Source: Aquamicrobium lusatiense
GTDB lineage: Bacteria > Pseudomonadota > Alphaproteobacteria > Rhizobiales > Rhizobiaceae
Assembly: GCF_014201615.1 (NCBI RefSeq)
Contig: NZ_JACHEU010000001.1
Location: 1,879,631-1,943,630, forward strand
Length of the DNA stretch: 64,000 nucleotides
Direction of reading: 5' to 3'
The position numbers were made by a program, and so were the translations under genes. Below the pieces are notes generated by a model. It saw nothing but the letters and a program-made list of their open reading frames with translations, made no database searches and was not told the DNA's origin. Below, piece by piece: positions 27,969 through 36,066 of this stretch. Each line of letters opens with the position of its first letter. Position 1 is the stretch's first letter.

Positions 27969-29345
27969 ATGAAAAACAATGGGCTGAAGGCACTTCTGTT
28001 TGCCGCTGCCGCCGCTCTTGTGGCGGTCTTTATCGGCTATCTTTCCGGCGCGCTGGACAGCTTTCTGGGACGCACTCCCACCGAGGTAGCGCAACCGCAG
28101 GCAACAGCTCCGGCAACCGAAACGTCCAGCCCGGCTGATGAAGCTGAGAATGAGGCCACCGCCCCTGCCAGCGGCGAGACCGCACAGGCGGGTGCGGAGG
28201 TGCAGGCGCCTGTCGATGCAGCTGTCGGTGAGCAGGTTTCCTCGCCTCGGACTGAAACCTCAGAAACAACCGTTCCAACCTTTGACGTTCTGCGCGTCGA
28301 AGGTGACGGTTCCGCCGTTGTCGCCGGAAAGGCCGTGCCGGGGTCGACCGTCGAGTTGTTCGACGGTACCTCCGTGCTCGGCAAAGCCGTCGCCGGTTCG
28401 GATGGCGCCTTCGCGATCGTTCTGGATGATCCGCTGAAGTCGGGCGACCACCAGATCGTATTGCGGGCGACGGAAGGCGGCAAAACCGTCTCAACCTCGG
28501 TTCAGACCGCCGTTGTTTCCGTTCCCGACAAGCCCGACGGTCAGGTTCTCGCAATGGTCGAGGAGCCGGGCATGCCCGCACAGCTCCTGACCGTTCCGCA
28601 GGCAGCTCCCGCGCCGGGTCAGCAGGCGTCTTCGGACGCAACCGCTGAGGCACAGCCTGCCGGTGAAGTCGGCGAACAGGCGTCCGCTCAGCAGAGTGCG
28701 GCCGGGACAAGCGGTGACGATCGGCCCAATGCACAGGAAGAGGCCGTGCAGCCCACTGGCGTGCCCCGGATCGTCGTCGAAGCCGTCGAGATCGATGGAA
28801 CGAAAGTTTTCGTAGCTGGCCGCGCCGATGCCGGGCGCAAGGTGCGCATCTACGCCAACGAAATCCTGCTGGGCGAAGCCCTGACGTCGCCCGACGGTCA
28901 TTTCCTTGTCGAGGCCAGCAGGGACCTGCCGGTCGGTGAATACACGATCCGCGTCGACGGGCTCGATTCGGCGGGCAGCGACAAGGTCGTCGTCCGTGCC
29001 TCGGTGCCGTTCCAGCGTGAGCCCGGCGAAACGATCTCCGCCGTTGCCCCTTCCGAAACCGGGCAGGGCGGTGCGCAGACCGACCAGTCGTCCGCGCCGA
29101 AGCTTGAACATGCCGATGGTTCGGTCATCATTCGCCGTGGCGACACACTGTGGCAGATTTCCCGCCGCATCTATGGCCACGGCACGCGCTACTCGACCAT
29201 CTATCTCGCCAATCAGCAGCAGATCAGCGATCCCAACCGCATCTGGCCGGGGCAGGTGTTCAAGCTGCCGCAGGAGACGGACAGCGGCGAGAAAGCTGAT
29301 TTCGATGCACTTGGCGACCGCGTGACCGTTCCAACCGGGAACTGA
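27969..29345 (+). CDS. LysM domain protein with two Ig-like modules, membrane-anchored
   Basis: A 458-residue envelope protein. Residues 6-27 are an N-terminal membrane anchor or uncleaved signal; 35-100 is a low-complexity Ala/Glu/Pro/Thr linker. Two related beta-rich modules follow (about 103-187 and 267-350), each with a VxGxAxPGxxVxxx...LGxAxxxxDGxF pattern as in bacterial Ig-like repeats, separated by a second disordered linker. A C-terminal LysM domain (about 384-436, IIRRGDTLWQISRRIYGHG) binds peptidoglycan. Similar LysM proteins occur across Rhizobiales. The protein probably links the inner membrane to the cell wall; partners are unknown. Confidence 0.87.
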   Translation: MKNNGLKALLFAAAAALVAVFIGYLSGALDSFLGRTPTEVAQPQATAPATETSSPADEAENEATAPASGETAQAGAEVQAPVDAAVGEQVSSPRTETSETTVPTFDVLRVEGDGSAVVAGKAVPGSTVELFDGTSVLGKAVAGSDGAFAIVLDDPLKSGDHQIVLRATEGGKTVSTSVQTAVVSVPDKPDGQVLAMVEEPGMPAQLLTVPQAAPAPGQQASSDATAEAQPAGEVGEQASAQQSAAGTSGDDRPNAQEEAVQPTGVPRIVVEAVEIDGTKVFVAGRADAGRKVRIYANEILLGEALTSPDGHFLVEASRDLPVGEYTIRVDGLDSAGSDKVVVRASVPFQREPGETISAVAPSETGQGGAQTDQSSAPKLEHADGSVIIRRGDTLWQISRRIYGHGTRYSTIYLANQQQISDPNRIWPGQVFKLPQETDSGEKADFDALGDRVTVPTGN

Positions 29346-29364
29346 GCCTGCCTGCCGGGCAGGC
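29346..29364 (+). terminator. Weak hairpin after the LysM gene
   Basis: GCCTGCC (29346-29352) pairs with GGCAGGC (29358-29364) around a 5-base loop immediately after the stop codon. There is no T tract, so intrinsic termination is doubtful. Confidence 0.3.
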
Positions 29365-29410
29365 GTTCTGGCCGCGCTTTCTTTCGGAGGCGCATTGCAT
29401 AGATGATTTT

Positions 29411-29435
29411 CATCGTATATCGTCGATATACGATG
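29411..29435. promoter_or_regulatory. Perfect 25-bp palindromic operator overlapping the arsR start codon
   Basis: CATCGTATATCG at 29411-29422 is followed by a single T and its exact reverse complement, ending in the ATG at 29433-29435. TTGCAT at 29395-29400 and TATATC at 29416-29421 could be -35 and -10 elements, placing the palindrome over the core promoter. Twelve-base perfect arms with a one-base centre are typical of a dimeric winged-helix repressor site. Confidence 0.7.
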
Positions 29436-29765
29436 AAAGAATCCTCCCAATGTGACGCCAGCTATCAGAAGCTGGGTGACGCCGAACTGGCCGACCGGCT
29501 TGGTGCGCTTTCGCATCCGGCGCGGATCGAGATTCTTCGCTGTCTGGCGAAGGCGAGTTCCTGCTGCTGCGGAGAGGTGGTGGGTCGTCTCGACCTCGCG
29601 CAATCGACCGTCTCCCAGCACCTCAAGATTCTGGTGGCCGCCGGTCTGGTGCGCTTCGAGGCCGATGGTCAGCGCTCGCGCTATGCCATCGACCGCCCGG
29701 CATTGCGGGCGGTCGCCGAAATGCTGGCCTGCTTCGCGTCCTCCTGCTGTTCCGATGATTGTTAG
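29433..29765 (+). CDS. ArsR/SmtB-family metal(loid)-responsive repressor, cysteine-rich
   Basis: A 110-residue winged-helix protein. The recognition helix is LDLAQSTVSQHLKIL, followed by the beta wing (RFEADGQRSRYAI). It has nine cysteines: 7, 37, a run at 44-46 just before the DNA-reading helices, and 100, 105, 106 and 110 at the C-terminus (SSCCSDDC). The C-terminal cluster is in the place used by the As(III) site of Acidithiobacillus ArsR, but which metal is sensed is unknown. Start: the ATG at 29433 closes the palindrome and lacks a ribosome binding site, so a near-leaderless message is possible; an in-frame ATG at 29403, with GGAGG 12 bases upstream, would add ten residues. The Atm1-type exporter follows after 55 bases. 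Confidence 0.9.
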   Translation: MKESSQCDASYQKLGDAELADRLGALSHPARIEILRCLAKASSCCCGEVVGRLDLAQSTVSQHLKILVAAGLVRFEADGQRSRYAIDRPALRAVAEMLACFASSCCSDDC

Positions 29766-29820
29766 CTGCCGAAAAACCTCCGGCGCGCGACAAATCTATT
29801 TTATGTAAGGCATTCAATTC

Positions 29821-31707
29821 GTGAGTGAAAAAACAGTTTCCGCCGATTCCGGATCAACCCTGAAAACGCTGGTCAATCTGTGGCCTTACATGTGGCCGTC
29901 GGACCGCGCCGACCTCAAGGCCCGGGTGATATGGGCGACCGTGCTGCTGGTCGCGGCGAAGCTGACGCTGATTGCGGTTCCCTACTTCTTCAAATGGGCG
30001 ACCGACGCGCTTGCCGGCGATGCGAGCGCCCCGCCGCTGCTGCCGGCCGTGCTGGCAGGGCCGGTGATGCTGGTTGTGGCCTACAATGTCATCCGCATCA
30101 TTCAGGTCGCTTTCAACCAGTTGCGCGATGCGCTGTTCGCACGGGTCGGCCAGCATGCGGTGCGCCAGCTTGCTTATCGCACCTTCGTTCACATGCACCG
30201 CCTGTCGCTGCGTTTCCATCTGGAGCGACGCACGGGCGGTCTCTCGCGCATCATCGAGCGCGGAACAAAGGGCATCGAGACCATCGTGCGCTTCACGGTG
30301 CTGAACAGCGTGCCGACCGTGCTGGAGTTCGCGCTGACGGCCATCATCTTCGCGGTCGCCTACGGCTGGAAATATGTGGCCGTGGTGGCGCTGACGGTGC
30401 TGCTCTACACCTGGTTCACGGTCAAGGCGAGCGACTGGCGCATCGATATCCGTCGCGACATGAACGACAGCGACACCGACGCCAACACCAAGGCGATCGA
30501 TTCCCTGCTCAACTTCGAGACGGTGAAGTATTTCGGCAACGAGGCCATGGAAGCCGAGCGGTTCGACCGCTCCATGGCCCGCTATGAAGTCGCCGCCACC
30601 CGCATCTGGACCTCGCTCGGCTGGCTGAATTTCGGTCAGGGCGTGATCTTCGGCATCGGCATGGCGGTGATCATGGCCATGTCGGCAATGGAGGTGCAGG
30701 CCGGCACCCACACCGTCGGCGACTTCGTGTTCGTCAACGCCATGCTGATGCAGCTTTCCGTGCCGCTCAACTTCATCGGCTTCATCTATCGCGAGATCCG
30801 GCAGGGACTCACCGACATCGAGCAGATGTTCGACCTTCTCGATGTTGAGGAGGAAGTCACCGACAGCCCGGCTGCCATTCCCCTCGCGGTAGCAGCGGGC
30901 AAGGTCGAGTTCCGCGACGTTCAGTTCGCCTATGAGCCGAACCGCCAGATCCTCAAGGGCATCAGCTTCGAGGTTCCGGCCGGAAAGACGGTGGCCATCG
31001 TGGGCCCGTCGGGGGCGGGCAAGTCGACGATTTCGCGGCTTCTCTTCCGCTTCTATGATGTGCAGTCCGGCTCCATCCTCATCGACGGACAGGACGTGCG
31101 CGAGGTCACGCAGGAAAGCCTGCGCGCCGCGATCGGCATGGTGCCGCAGGACACGGTGCTGTTCAACGATACAATCACCTACAACATCCGCTATGGCCGC
31201 ATCGGCGCTTCCGGGGAGGAGGTGCGCCGGGCTGCCGAGCTGGCCCAGATCGGCGGTTTCATCGAAGCTCTGCCCGAAGGTTACGAGACCATGGTGGGCG
31301 AGCGGGGACTGAAACTTTCCGGCGGCGAGAAGCAGCGCGTGGCCATTGCCCGAACCATTCTCAAGGCGCCGCCGATCCTCATCCTCGACGAGGCGACCTC
31401 GGCGCTCGACAGCCATACTGAGCAGGAGATCCAGTCGGCGCTCGATCTGGTCAGTCGAGACCGCACCACCATCGTCATCGCCCACCGTTTGTCCACGGTC
31501 ATCACCGCCGACGAAATCATTGTCCTCAAGGCCGGCCGCATCGAGGAACGCGGCACGCATGCGGCGCTGCTGCGCAAGGGCGGCCTTTATGCCTCGATGT
31601 GGGATCGCCAGCGCGAAGCCACCGAGGCCGAGGAGCGCCTGCGCATTGCCCGCGAGACGGACGAGATGGGCGTCATCGTCAGGCAGCGCACGCCGGAGGT
31701 GATCTGA
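29821..31707 (+). CDS. Atm1-type ABC exporter (fused membrane and ATPase half-transporter)
   Basis: A 628-residue half-transporter of the ABCB7/HMT1/Atm1 class. Six hydrophobic helices occupy residues about 35-335; the DSLLNFETVKYFGNE segment is the class hallmark that lines the glutathione pocket. The ATPase has Walker A VGPSGAGKST (about 396-405), signature LSGGEKQR (about 499-506), Walker B ILILDEATSALD (about 519-530) and the H-loop AHR. Mitochondrial Atm1 exports glutathione-linked sulfur species; bacterial members also export metal-glutathione conjugates. Starts with GTG at 29821. Psd and pssA lie downstream after 100 bases. Placement behind a cysteine-rich ArsR suggests metal control, which is an inference. 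Confidence 0.92.
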   Translation: MSEKTVSADSGSTLKTLVNLWPYMWPSDRADLKARVIWATVLLVAAKLTLIAVPYFFKWATDALAGDASAPPLLPAVLAGPVMLVVAYNVIRIIQVAFNQLRDALFARVGQHAVRQLAYRTFVHMHRLSLRFHLERRTGGLSRIIERGTKGIETIVRFTVLNSVPTVLEFALTAIIFAVAYGWKYVAVVALTVLLYTWFTVKASDWRIDIRRDMNDSDTDANTKAIDSLLNFETVKYFGNEAMEAERFDRSMARYEVAATRIWTSLGWLNFGQGVIFGIGMAVIMAMSAMEVQAGTHTVGDFVFVNAMLMQLSVPLNFIGFIYREIRQGLTDIEQMFDLLDVEEEVTDSPAAIPLAVAAGKVEFRDVQFAYEPNRQILKGISFEVPAGKTVAIVGPSGAGKSTISRLLFRFYDVQSGSILIDGQDVREVTQESLRAAIGMVPQDTVLFNDTITYNIRYGRIGASGEEVRRAAELAQIGGFIEALPEGYETMVGERGLKLSGGEKQRVAIARTILKAPPILILDEATSALDSHTEQEIQSALDLVSRDRTTIVIAHRLSTVITADEIIVLKAGRIEERGTHAALLRKGGLYASMWDRQREATEAEERLRIARETDEMGVIVRQRTPEVI

Positions 31708-31807
31708 AAGTGCAGGGGAAGGGCTCTGCGCTGACATATTGTTTCATTGCGACACGGAGGCGTTTCAGCTAGAGAGGCCGCATTGAAACGGAGCCGGTGT
31801 AGCAACG

Positions 31808-32506
31808 ATGCAACTCCTCGACACGATAAAGAAGACATTCGTGCCGATCCATCGCGAGGGCTATCCCTTCATAGCCATCTTCGCCGTGGTGACACTGGCG
31901 ATGGGCTATTTTTCCGGGTTCCTGCTGTGGGTCGGAGCTATACTCACGGCATGGTGTATCTATTTCTTCCGTGACCCTGAACGCGTCACGCCGGTTGATG
32001 ACAGTCTGGTGATCAGTCCCGCCGATGGCGTCGTCACAGCGGTCGGCCCTGCGGTGCCGCCGCAAGAGCTTGGTCTGGGCGGCGCTGAAATGACCCGCAT
32101 ATCGGTGTTCATGGACGTGTTTTCCTGCCATGTGAACCGCGCGCCGGTGCGCGGCCGCATTACCCGTATCGAGCATCGTCCGGGCCGCTTCATGAATGCC
32201 GAGCTGGACAAGGCGAGCAGCGAGAACGAGCGCAACGGCCTCGTCATCGAAAGCCCGAACGGCACGGTGGCGGCGGTGCAGATCGCCGGTCTGGTGGCGC
32301 GCCGCATCCTGTGCTGGGCCGAGACCGGTTCCGACACCATGGTCGGCGAGCGCTTCGGCCTGATCCGCTTCGGCTCGCGTGTCGATGTGTATCTGCCCGA
32401 AGGGGCGGTGCCGCGTGTCGCCATCGGCCAGACGGCTGTCGGCGGCGAGACGGTGCTTGCCGAGTTCGGCGGCAAGGAGGCCGCGCCCGTGGTGCGCGTG
32501 TCGTAG
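31808..32506 (+). CDS. psd: Phosphatidylserine decarboxylase proenzyme
   Basis: Psd decarboxylates phosphatidylserine to phosphatidylethanolamine. The 232-residue protein is the short, PSD-A type. After an N-terminal hydrophobic region it has FSPADGV-type [24 protein letters not shown], and [13 protein letters not shown], where self-cleavage between Gly and Ser creates the pyruvoyl group. Followed after 9 bases by pssA, the enzyme that makes its substrate, so the pair acts in one pathway. Confidence 0.95.
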   Translation: MQLLDTIKKTFVPIHREGYPFIAIFAVVTLAMGYFSGFLLWVGAILTAWCIYFFRDPERVTPVDDSLVISPADGVVTAVGPAVPPQELGLGGAEMTRISVFMDVFSCHVNRAPVRGRITRIEHRPGRFMNAELDKASSENERNGLVIESPNGTVAAVQIAGLVARRILCWAETGSDTMVGERFGLIRFGSRVDVYLPEGAVPRVAIGQTAVGGETVLAEFGGKEAAPVVRVS

Positions 32507-32515
32507 ACCGGTCCG

Positions 32516-33340
32516 ATGACCCCACCCTACAGGAAATTCGAGCCACACGGATCCGGGGGACCCCGCATCCGCGAAATCCCCTTGCGGATGGTGTTCCCGA
32601 ACCTGCTCACGGTTCTCGCCATCTGCGCTGGTCTGTCCGGCATCCGCTTTGCCTTTGAAGGCCGGTTCGAGACGGCGGTGGTGATGGTGCTGATCGCCGC
32701 CTTCCTCGACGGGCTGGACGGGCGGGTGGCGCGCCTTCTCAAGGCGACTTCCAAATTCGGCGCACAGATGGATTCCATCGCCGACATCGTCAATTTCGGT
32801 GTGGCCCCGGCCTTGGTGCTCTACGCTTTCCTGCTCGACCGCGCGGGGTCGCCGGGCTGGATCGCGGCGCTGCTCTTCGCCATTGCCTGCGGCATGCGCC
32901 TTGCCCGCTTCAACGTGCTGGAGGAAGCGCAGGACAGGCCGTCATGGCAGGCGGAATATTTCGTCGGGGTTCCTGCTCCTGCGGGGGCCGCGGTGGTGAT
33001 GCTGCCGCTGTACCTCTCCTTCATCGGCTTCGAGCCGACCCGCTACGGCGCTTTCCTCGCCACAGGCTTCACCGTCATCGTGGCCTTCCTGTTGGTCAGC
33101 CGCCTGCCGGTTTATTCGGGCAAGAGCCTCAAAGTGCCGGGCGATCGCATGCTGCTGGTCATCCTGGCCATCGTGCTCGTGTTTCTGCTGCTGGTCAGCT
33201 ATCCGTGGTACACGCTCACCGCTTCGGTCATCGGCTATCTCGTGTTCCTGCCGCTCAGCGTTCTCGCCTATTCGCGCCGCGCCAAGCGTGAGGGAGAGAC
33301 GGAACTGCCACCGGATGTGGATGCCCGCATAAGCGAGTGA
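32516..33340 (+). CDS. pssA: CDP-diacylglycerol-serine O-phosphatidyltransferase
   Basis: PssA makes phosphatidylserine from CDP-diacylglycerol and serine at the inner membrane. The CDP-alcohol phosphotransferase motif DG(X)2AR(X)8G(X)3D(X)3D is seen as DGLDGRVARLL followed by FGAQMDSIAD. About eight hydrophobic helices; 274 residues, the type II membrane-integral class found in alphaproteobacteria rather than the peripheral enteric type. The gene ends before a dispersed palindromic repeat at 33451-33552. Confidence 0.95.
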   Translation: MTPPYRKFEPHGSGGPRIREIPLRMVFPNLLTVLAICAGLSGIRFAFEGRFETAVVMVLIAAFLDGLDGRVARLLKATSKFGAQMDSIADIVNFGVAPALVLYAFLLDRAGSPGWIAALLFAIACGMRLARFNVLEEAQDRPSWQAEYFVGVPAPAGAAVVMLPLYLSFIGFEPTRYGAFLATGFTVIVAFLLVSRLPVYSGKSLKVPGDRMLLVILAIVLVFLLLVSYPWYTLTASVIGYLVFLPLSVLAYSRRAKREGETELPPDVDARISE

Positions 33341-33450
33341 CCGAAACTAAAGGAGCGGTCACAGGCGGAGCACCGACGTGCGGGCTTCATTTTTCATAAT
33401 CAGATGTTTGAAATGTAGCTGCAACGGCGCGATCCCTGCCAGCGTGGCCA

Positions 33451-33552
33451 GAGCGTCTCCAGGAGAAGTGGAAGCACTTTTCCGGTTCGGAAGCGCGACA
33501 AACCAAAGACTTGGAACCGTTCAGCGATTCCCTGAAACAACTGAACGGCTCC
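33451..33552. repeat. Dispersed rhizobial intergenic palindromic repeat (two hairpins)
   Basis: Hairpin 1 pairs GGAGAAGTG with CACTTTTCC around GAAG; hairpin 2 pairs GGAACCGTTCAG with CTGAACGGCTCC. The linking text (CGCGACAAACCAAAGACTT) matches the intergenic repeat I recognise as recurring in many Mesorhizobium and related genomes. It fills the gap between convergent pssA and the aas-like gene and may work as a two-way transcript end. The family assignment is from memory. Confidence 0.65.
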
Positions 33553-33559
33553 AGAAAAC

Positions 33560-35788
33560 CTACGCCGCGCTTCCGGCTGCCAGATGCCGGATGGCGAGTT
33601 CGCGGGTGGCGCGATAATCCGTCTTGCCGGAACCCAGAACCGGAATTTCTGCTACTTTGACGATGTCTCCCGGCACCGCCAGTTCGGCCAGCCCCGCCTG
33701 CTTGCCGAGCTTGCGCAGGCTTTCCGGATCGGCTGCCGCCGCGGTTGTGACGAGCACGATACGCTCTCCACGCTTGGCATGCGGCACGGATACCACCGCA
33801 TGGCTCTCTTCCGGCCACAGCGACTGCACCAGCATCTCGATTGCCCCCAGCGGCACCATTTCGCCGGCGATTTTGGCAAAGCGCGCTGCTCGCCCGGTGA
33901 TGGTGATGAAGCCTTCGCGGTCGACCTTCACGATGTCACCGGTGTCCTGCCATCCCGATGGTAGGGGCTGGATTTCACCCGGACGATCCGCCGACATGTA
34001 TCCCATCATGACGTTGGGGCCGGAAAGAAACATTCTCCCGCCTTCGGCGATACCTTCCACCGGCTCGATCCGCATCTTCATGCCGGGCAAAAGCCGCCCG
34101 ACCGTGCCGTCGCGGTTATGGATAGCGGTGTTGACCGCGGCGACGGGCGCTGCTTCGGTAAGCCCGTATCCCTCTATGATCGCGGTGTCGAAGCGCTCGC
34201 GCCAGACGCGGCGGGTCTCTGGCTTCACCGCTTCCGCCCCAGCCACGACGAAGCGCAGGCTGGAGAAGTCGTCCTCGGAGGCGGTGCGCGCGTAATGGGC
34301 GAGGAAGGTATCGGTGCCGAACATGACGGTCGGCTTCAGCCGCCAGGCCACCTGCGGGATCAGCTTGTAATGCAGCGGCGAGGGATAGAGGAACAGCCGC
34401 ATGCCGGCCACCAGCGGCAGGATGGTTCCCGCCGTCAGGCCGAAGGAATGGAACATCGGCAGGACGTTGAGCGCCACGTCATCGGTGGTGATGGTAATGC
34501 GCGCTTCGGCCTGCATGGCGTTGGCAATCAGGTTGCGGCTGGAAAGGACCGCCGCTTTCGGCAGCCCTTCGGTGCCGGACGTGAACAGGATGACCGCAGG
34601 CTTTCGTGCATCCTGCCTGCCGAGGGGATAACGCCAGAGCAGCGCAGCCGCCAGCTTGTCCATTGCCGTGATGCCGGATTGCAGGTCTTCCAGCCACACC
34701 AGCTTCGCGCCTGCCTCTTCCACGGAATGGACGATGTCGCCGAGGGCCGCTTTTTCAACGAAGGTTCGCGACGACACCACGGTGCGGATGACGGCCATGC
34801 CCACGGCGGCAGAGACATTGGCGGGGCCGGCGGTGTAGTTGATGAGCGCTGCCGTCCGCCCCGCGCTGGAAAGGCCGAGCAGGGTGAGCACCGCGCCATT
34901 CGTGTTGGGCAACATGATGCCGACGGCTTCACCCGGTTCGGCAAGGGCCGAGAAGCGCTTTCCCAGAATATGCGCACCGCCTAGCAGCGCGCGATAGCTC
35001 AGCTGGCTGCCGGTGGCGTCTTCCACGGCGATGCGGCCGGTTCCGAAGCGCTCGGCGGCGTCGCGCACCGCCTGAAACACGGTAAGAGCCGGATCGATGG
35101 CGGCAAGCCGGGCCTCCGCCATTCTGTCGAACAGGGCATGCGCATTTCTGGTGGCAGGGCTGCCGTTGCGCGCGACCAGTTCCTCGGCGGTCATCGGTTC
35201 AAGCACTGACATCGAAAGGCGGGGAAACCAGCGCCGCGGCGATGGGGATTTGCCATCGATCTGGAAGGGCAGAAGATTGGCGTTGCCGATGAAGATCGGC
35301 ACGATGCGCGCGTCCGCCTGCATGGCGATGCGGATCACGGCCCGATAGAGACGGAAGGAGCGGGTATCCGGCTCAACCGCCGCCGGAATATAGACAGCCA
35401 GCCGCCCCTTGCCCCTGAGCACCCTTACCAGCCGGCGCGACACGAAAACATGCTCGGCGTTGAAGGCTATGGTGCGGGCGAGTTCCCGCCATGGTTCGAG
35501 CCACAGCGATCTGGCCGAATAGGGATCGAGAATGTGCAGCGTGTTTTCAGGCAGAAGCGACAGCATCAGCGCCGGATCGAGGCGCGACTGGTGGGTAACC
35601 ACATAGATGACAGGCGCTGTCGCCTCCGTGGCGATACCGATCCGCGAATCGGAAATGCGGTAGATGAGCTTCAGCGGCGCATAGAGGATGGCCTGCGTGA
35701 GGCTGAGCCCCAGCCGGAACTTCTCGACTATGGCTGTCAGGCCCCAGATCAGGGCAATGGCAGCCAGTAACGCGAGGATCAGGACCAT
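33560..35788 (-). CDS. aas: Bifunctional acyl-phospholipid O-acyltransferase / acyl-ACP synthetase (Aas-like)
   Basis: A 742-residue fusion. An N-terminal membrane helix (2-20) leads into a PlsC-type acyltransferase with the catalytic HxxxxD as HQSRLD (His66, Asp71); from about 235 an AMP-binding domain follows, with the P-loop FTSGTEGLPKAA near 398-412, EGYGLTEAAP and the adenylate motif WQDTGDIVKVDREGF, ending with GKTDYRATREL, whose Lys is the usual catalytic lysine. E. coli Aas reacylates lysophosphatidylethanolamine in the inner membrane. Next to psd/pssA, it fits phosphatidylethanolamine maintenance. The HxxxxD context (THQSRLD) differs slightly from the usual NHxSxxD. Some family members may activate fatty acids for other uses. 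Confidence 0.87.
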   Translation of the reverse strand: MVLILALLAAIALIWGLTAIVEKFRLGLSLTQAILYAPLKLIYRISDSRIGIATEATAPVIYVVTHQSRLDPALMLSLLPENTLHILDPYSARSLWLEPWRELARTIAFNAEHVFVSRRLVRVLRGKGRLAVYIPAAVEPDTRSFRLYRAVIRIAMQADARIVPIFIGNANLLPFQIDGKSPSPRRWFPRLSMSVLEPMTAEELVARNGSPATRNAHALFDRMAEARLAAIDPALTVFQAVRDAAERFGTGRIAVEDATGSQLSYRALLGGAHILGKRFSALAEPGEAVGIMLPNTNGAVLTLLGLSSAGRTAALINYTAGPANVSAAVGMAVIRTVVSSRTFVEKAALGDIVHSVEEAGAKLVWLEDLQSGITAMDKLAAALLWRYPLGRQDARKPAVILFTSGTEGLPKAAVLSSRNLIANAMQAEARITITTDDVALNVLPMFHSFGLTAGTILPLVAGMRLFLYPSPLHYKLIPQVAWRLKPTVMFGTDTFLAHYARTASEDDFSSLRFVVAGAEAVKPETRRVWRERFDTAIIEGYGLTEAAPVAAVNTAIHNRDGTVGRLLPGMKMRIEPVEGIAEGGRMFLSGPNVMMGYMSADRPGEIQPLPSGWQDTGDIVKVDREGFITITGRAARFAKIAGEMVPLGAIEMLVQSLWPEESHAVVSVPHAKRGERIVLVTTAAAADPESLRKLGKQAGLAELAVPGDIVKVAEIPVLGSGKTDYRATRELAIRHLAAGSAA

Positions 35789-35850
35789 ATGCGGTGGTGC
35801 TCCGGCCTTTGTTCTTAGATCGCCCTGCGTCCATTCGGATCCACAAAGGA

Positions 35851-35917
35851 CGATCTGAATTACAGATCGAGCATCGGAACAACCGAAAACCGGAGTCCAC
35901 TTTTCGGACCGATGCTC
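35851..35917. repeat. Second intergenic palindromic repeat (GAGCATCGG family)
   Basis: Perfect arms GAGCATCGG (35869-35877) and CCGATGCTC (35909-35917) enclose an inner imperfect stem of CCGAAAA with TTTTCGG. Just before it, CGATCTG (35851-35857) pairs with CAGATCG (35863-35869). This wording recurs in intergenic regions of Rhizobium and Mesorhizobium as I remember them. It sits upstream of the aas-like gene. Confidence 0.6.
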
Positions 35918-36066
35918 CGGAAGAATGTCCGAGCCCGATTAAGCCCGGAAAGTAACCGAACCCCGGTTCACGTCAACATGCCTGTCTGGTCCTGCGATGA
36001 GGGCAGCAACAGGGGAACACGCAAACCGCGATGCCCGGATGTGCGCCGGACCGCAACGGAAGCGGT

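Noticed and set aside
29854..31737. 627-codon minus-strand frame opposite the Atm1-type exporter
   Set aside because: Shadow frame, His/Arg/Asp-rich without domain text.
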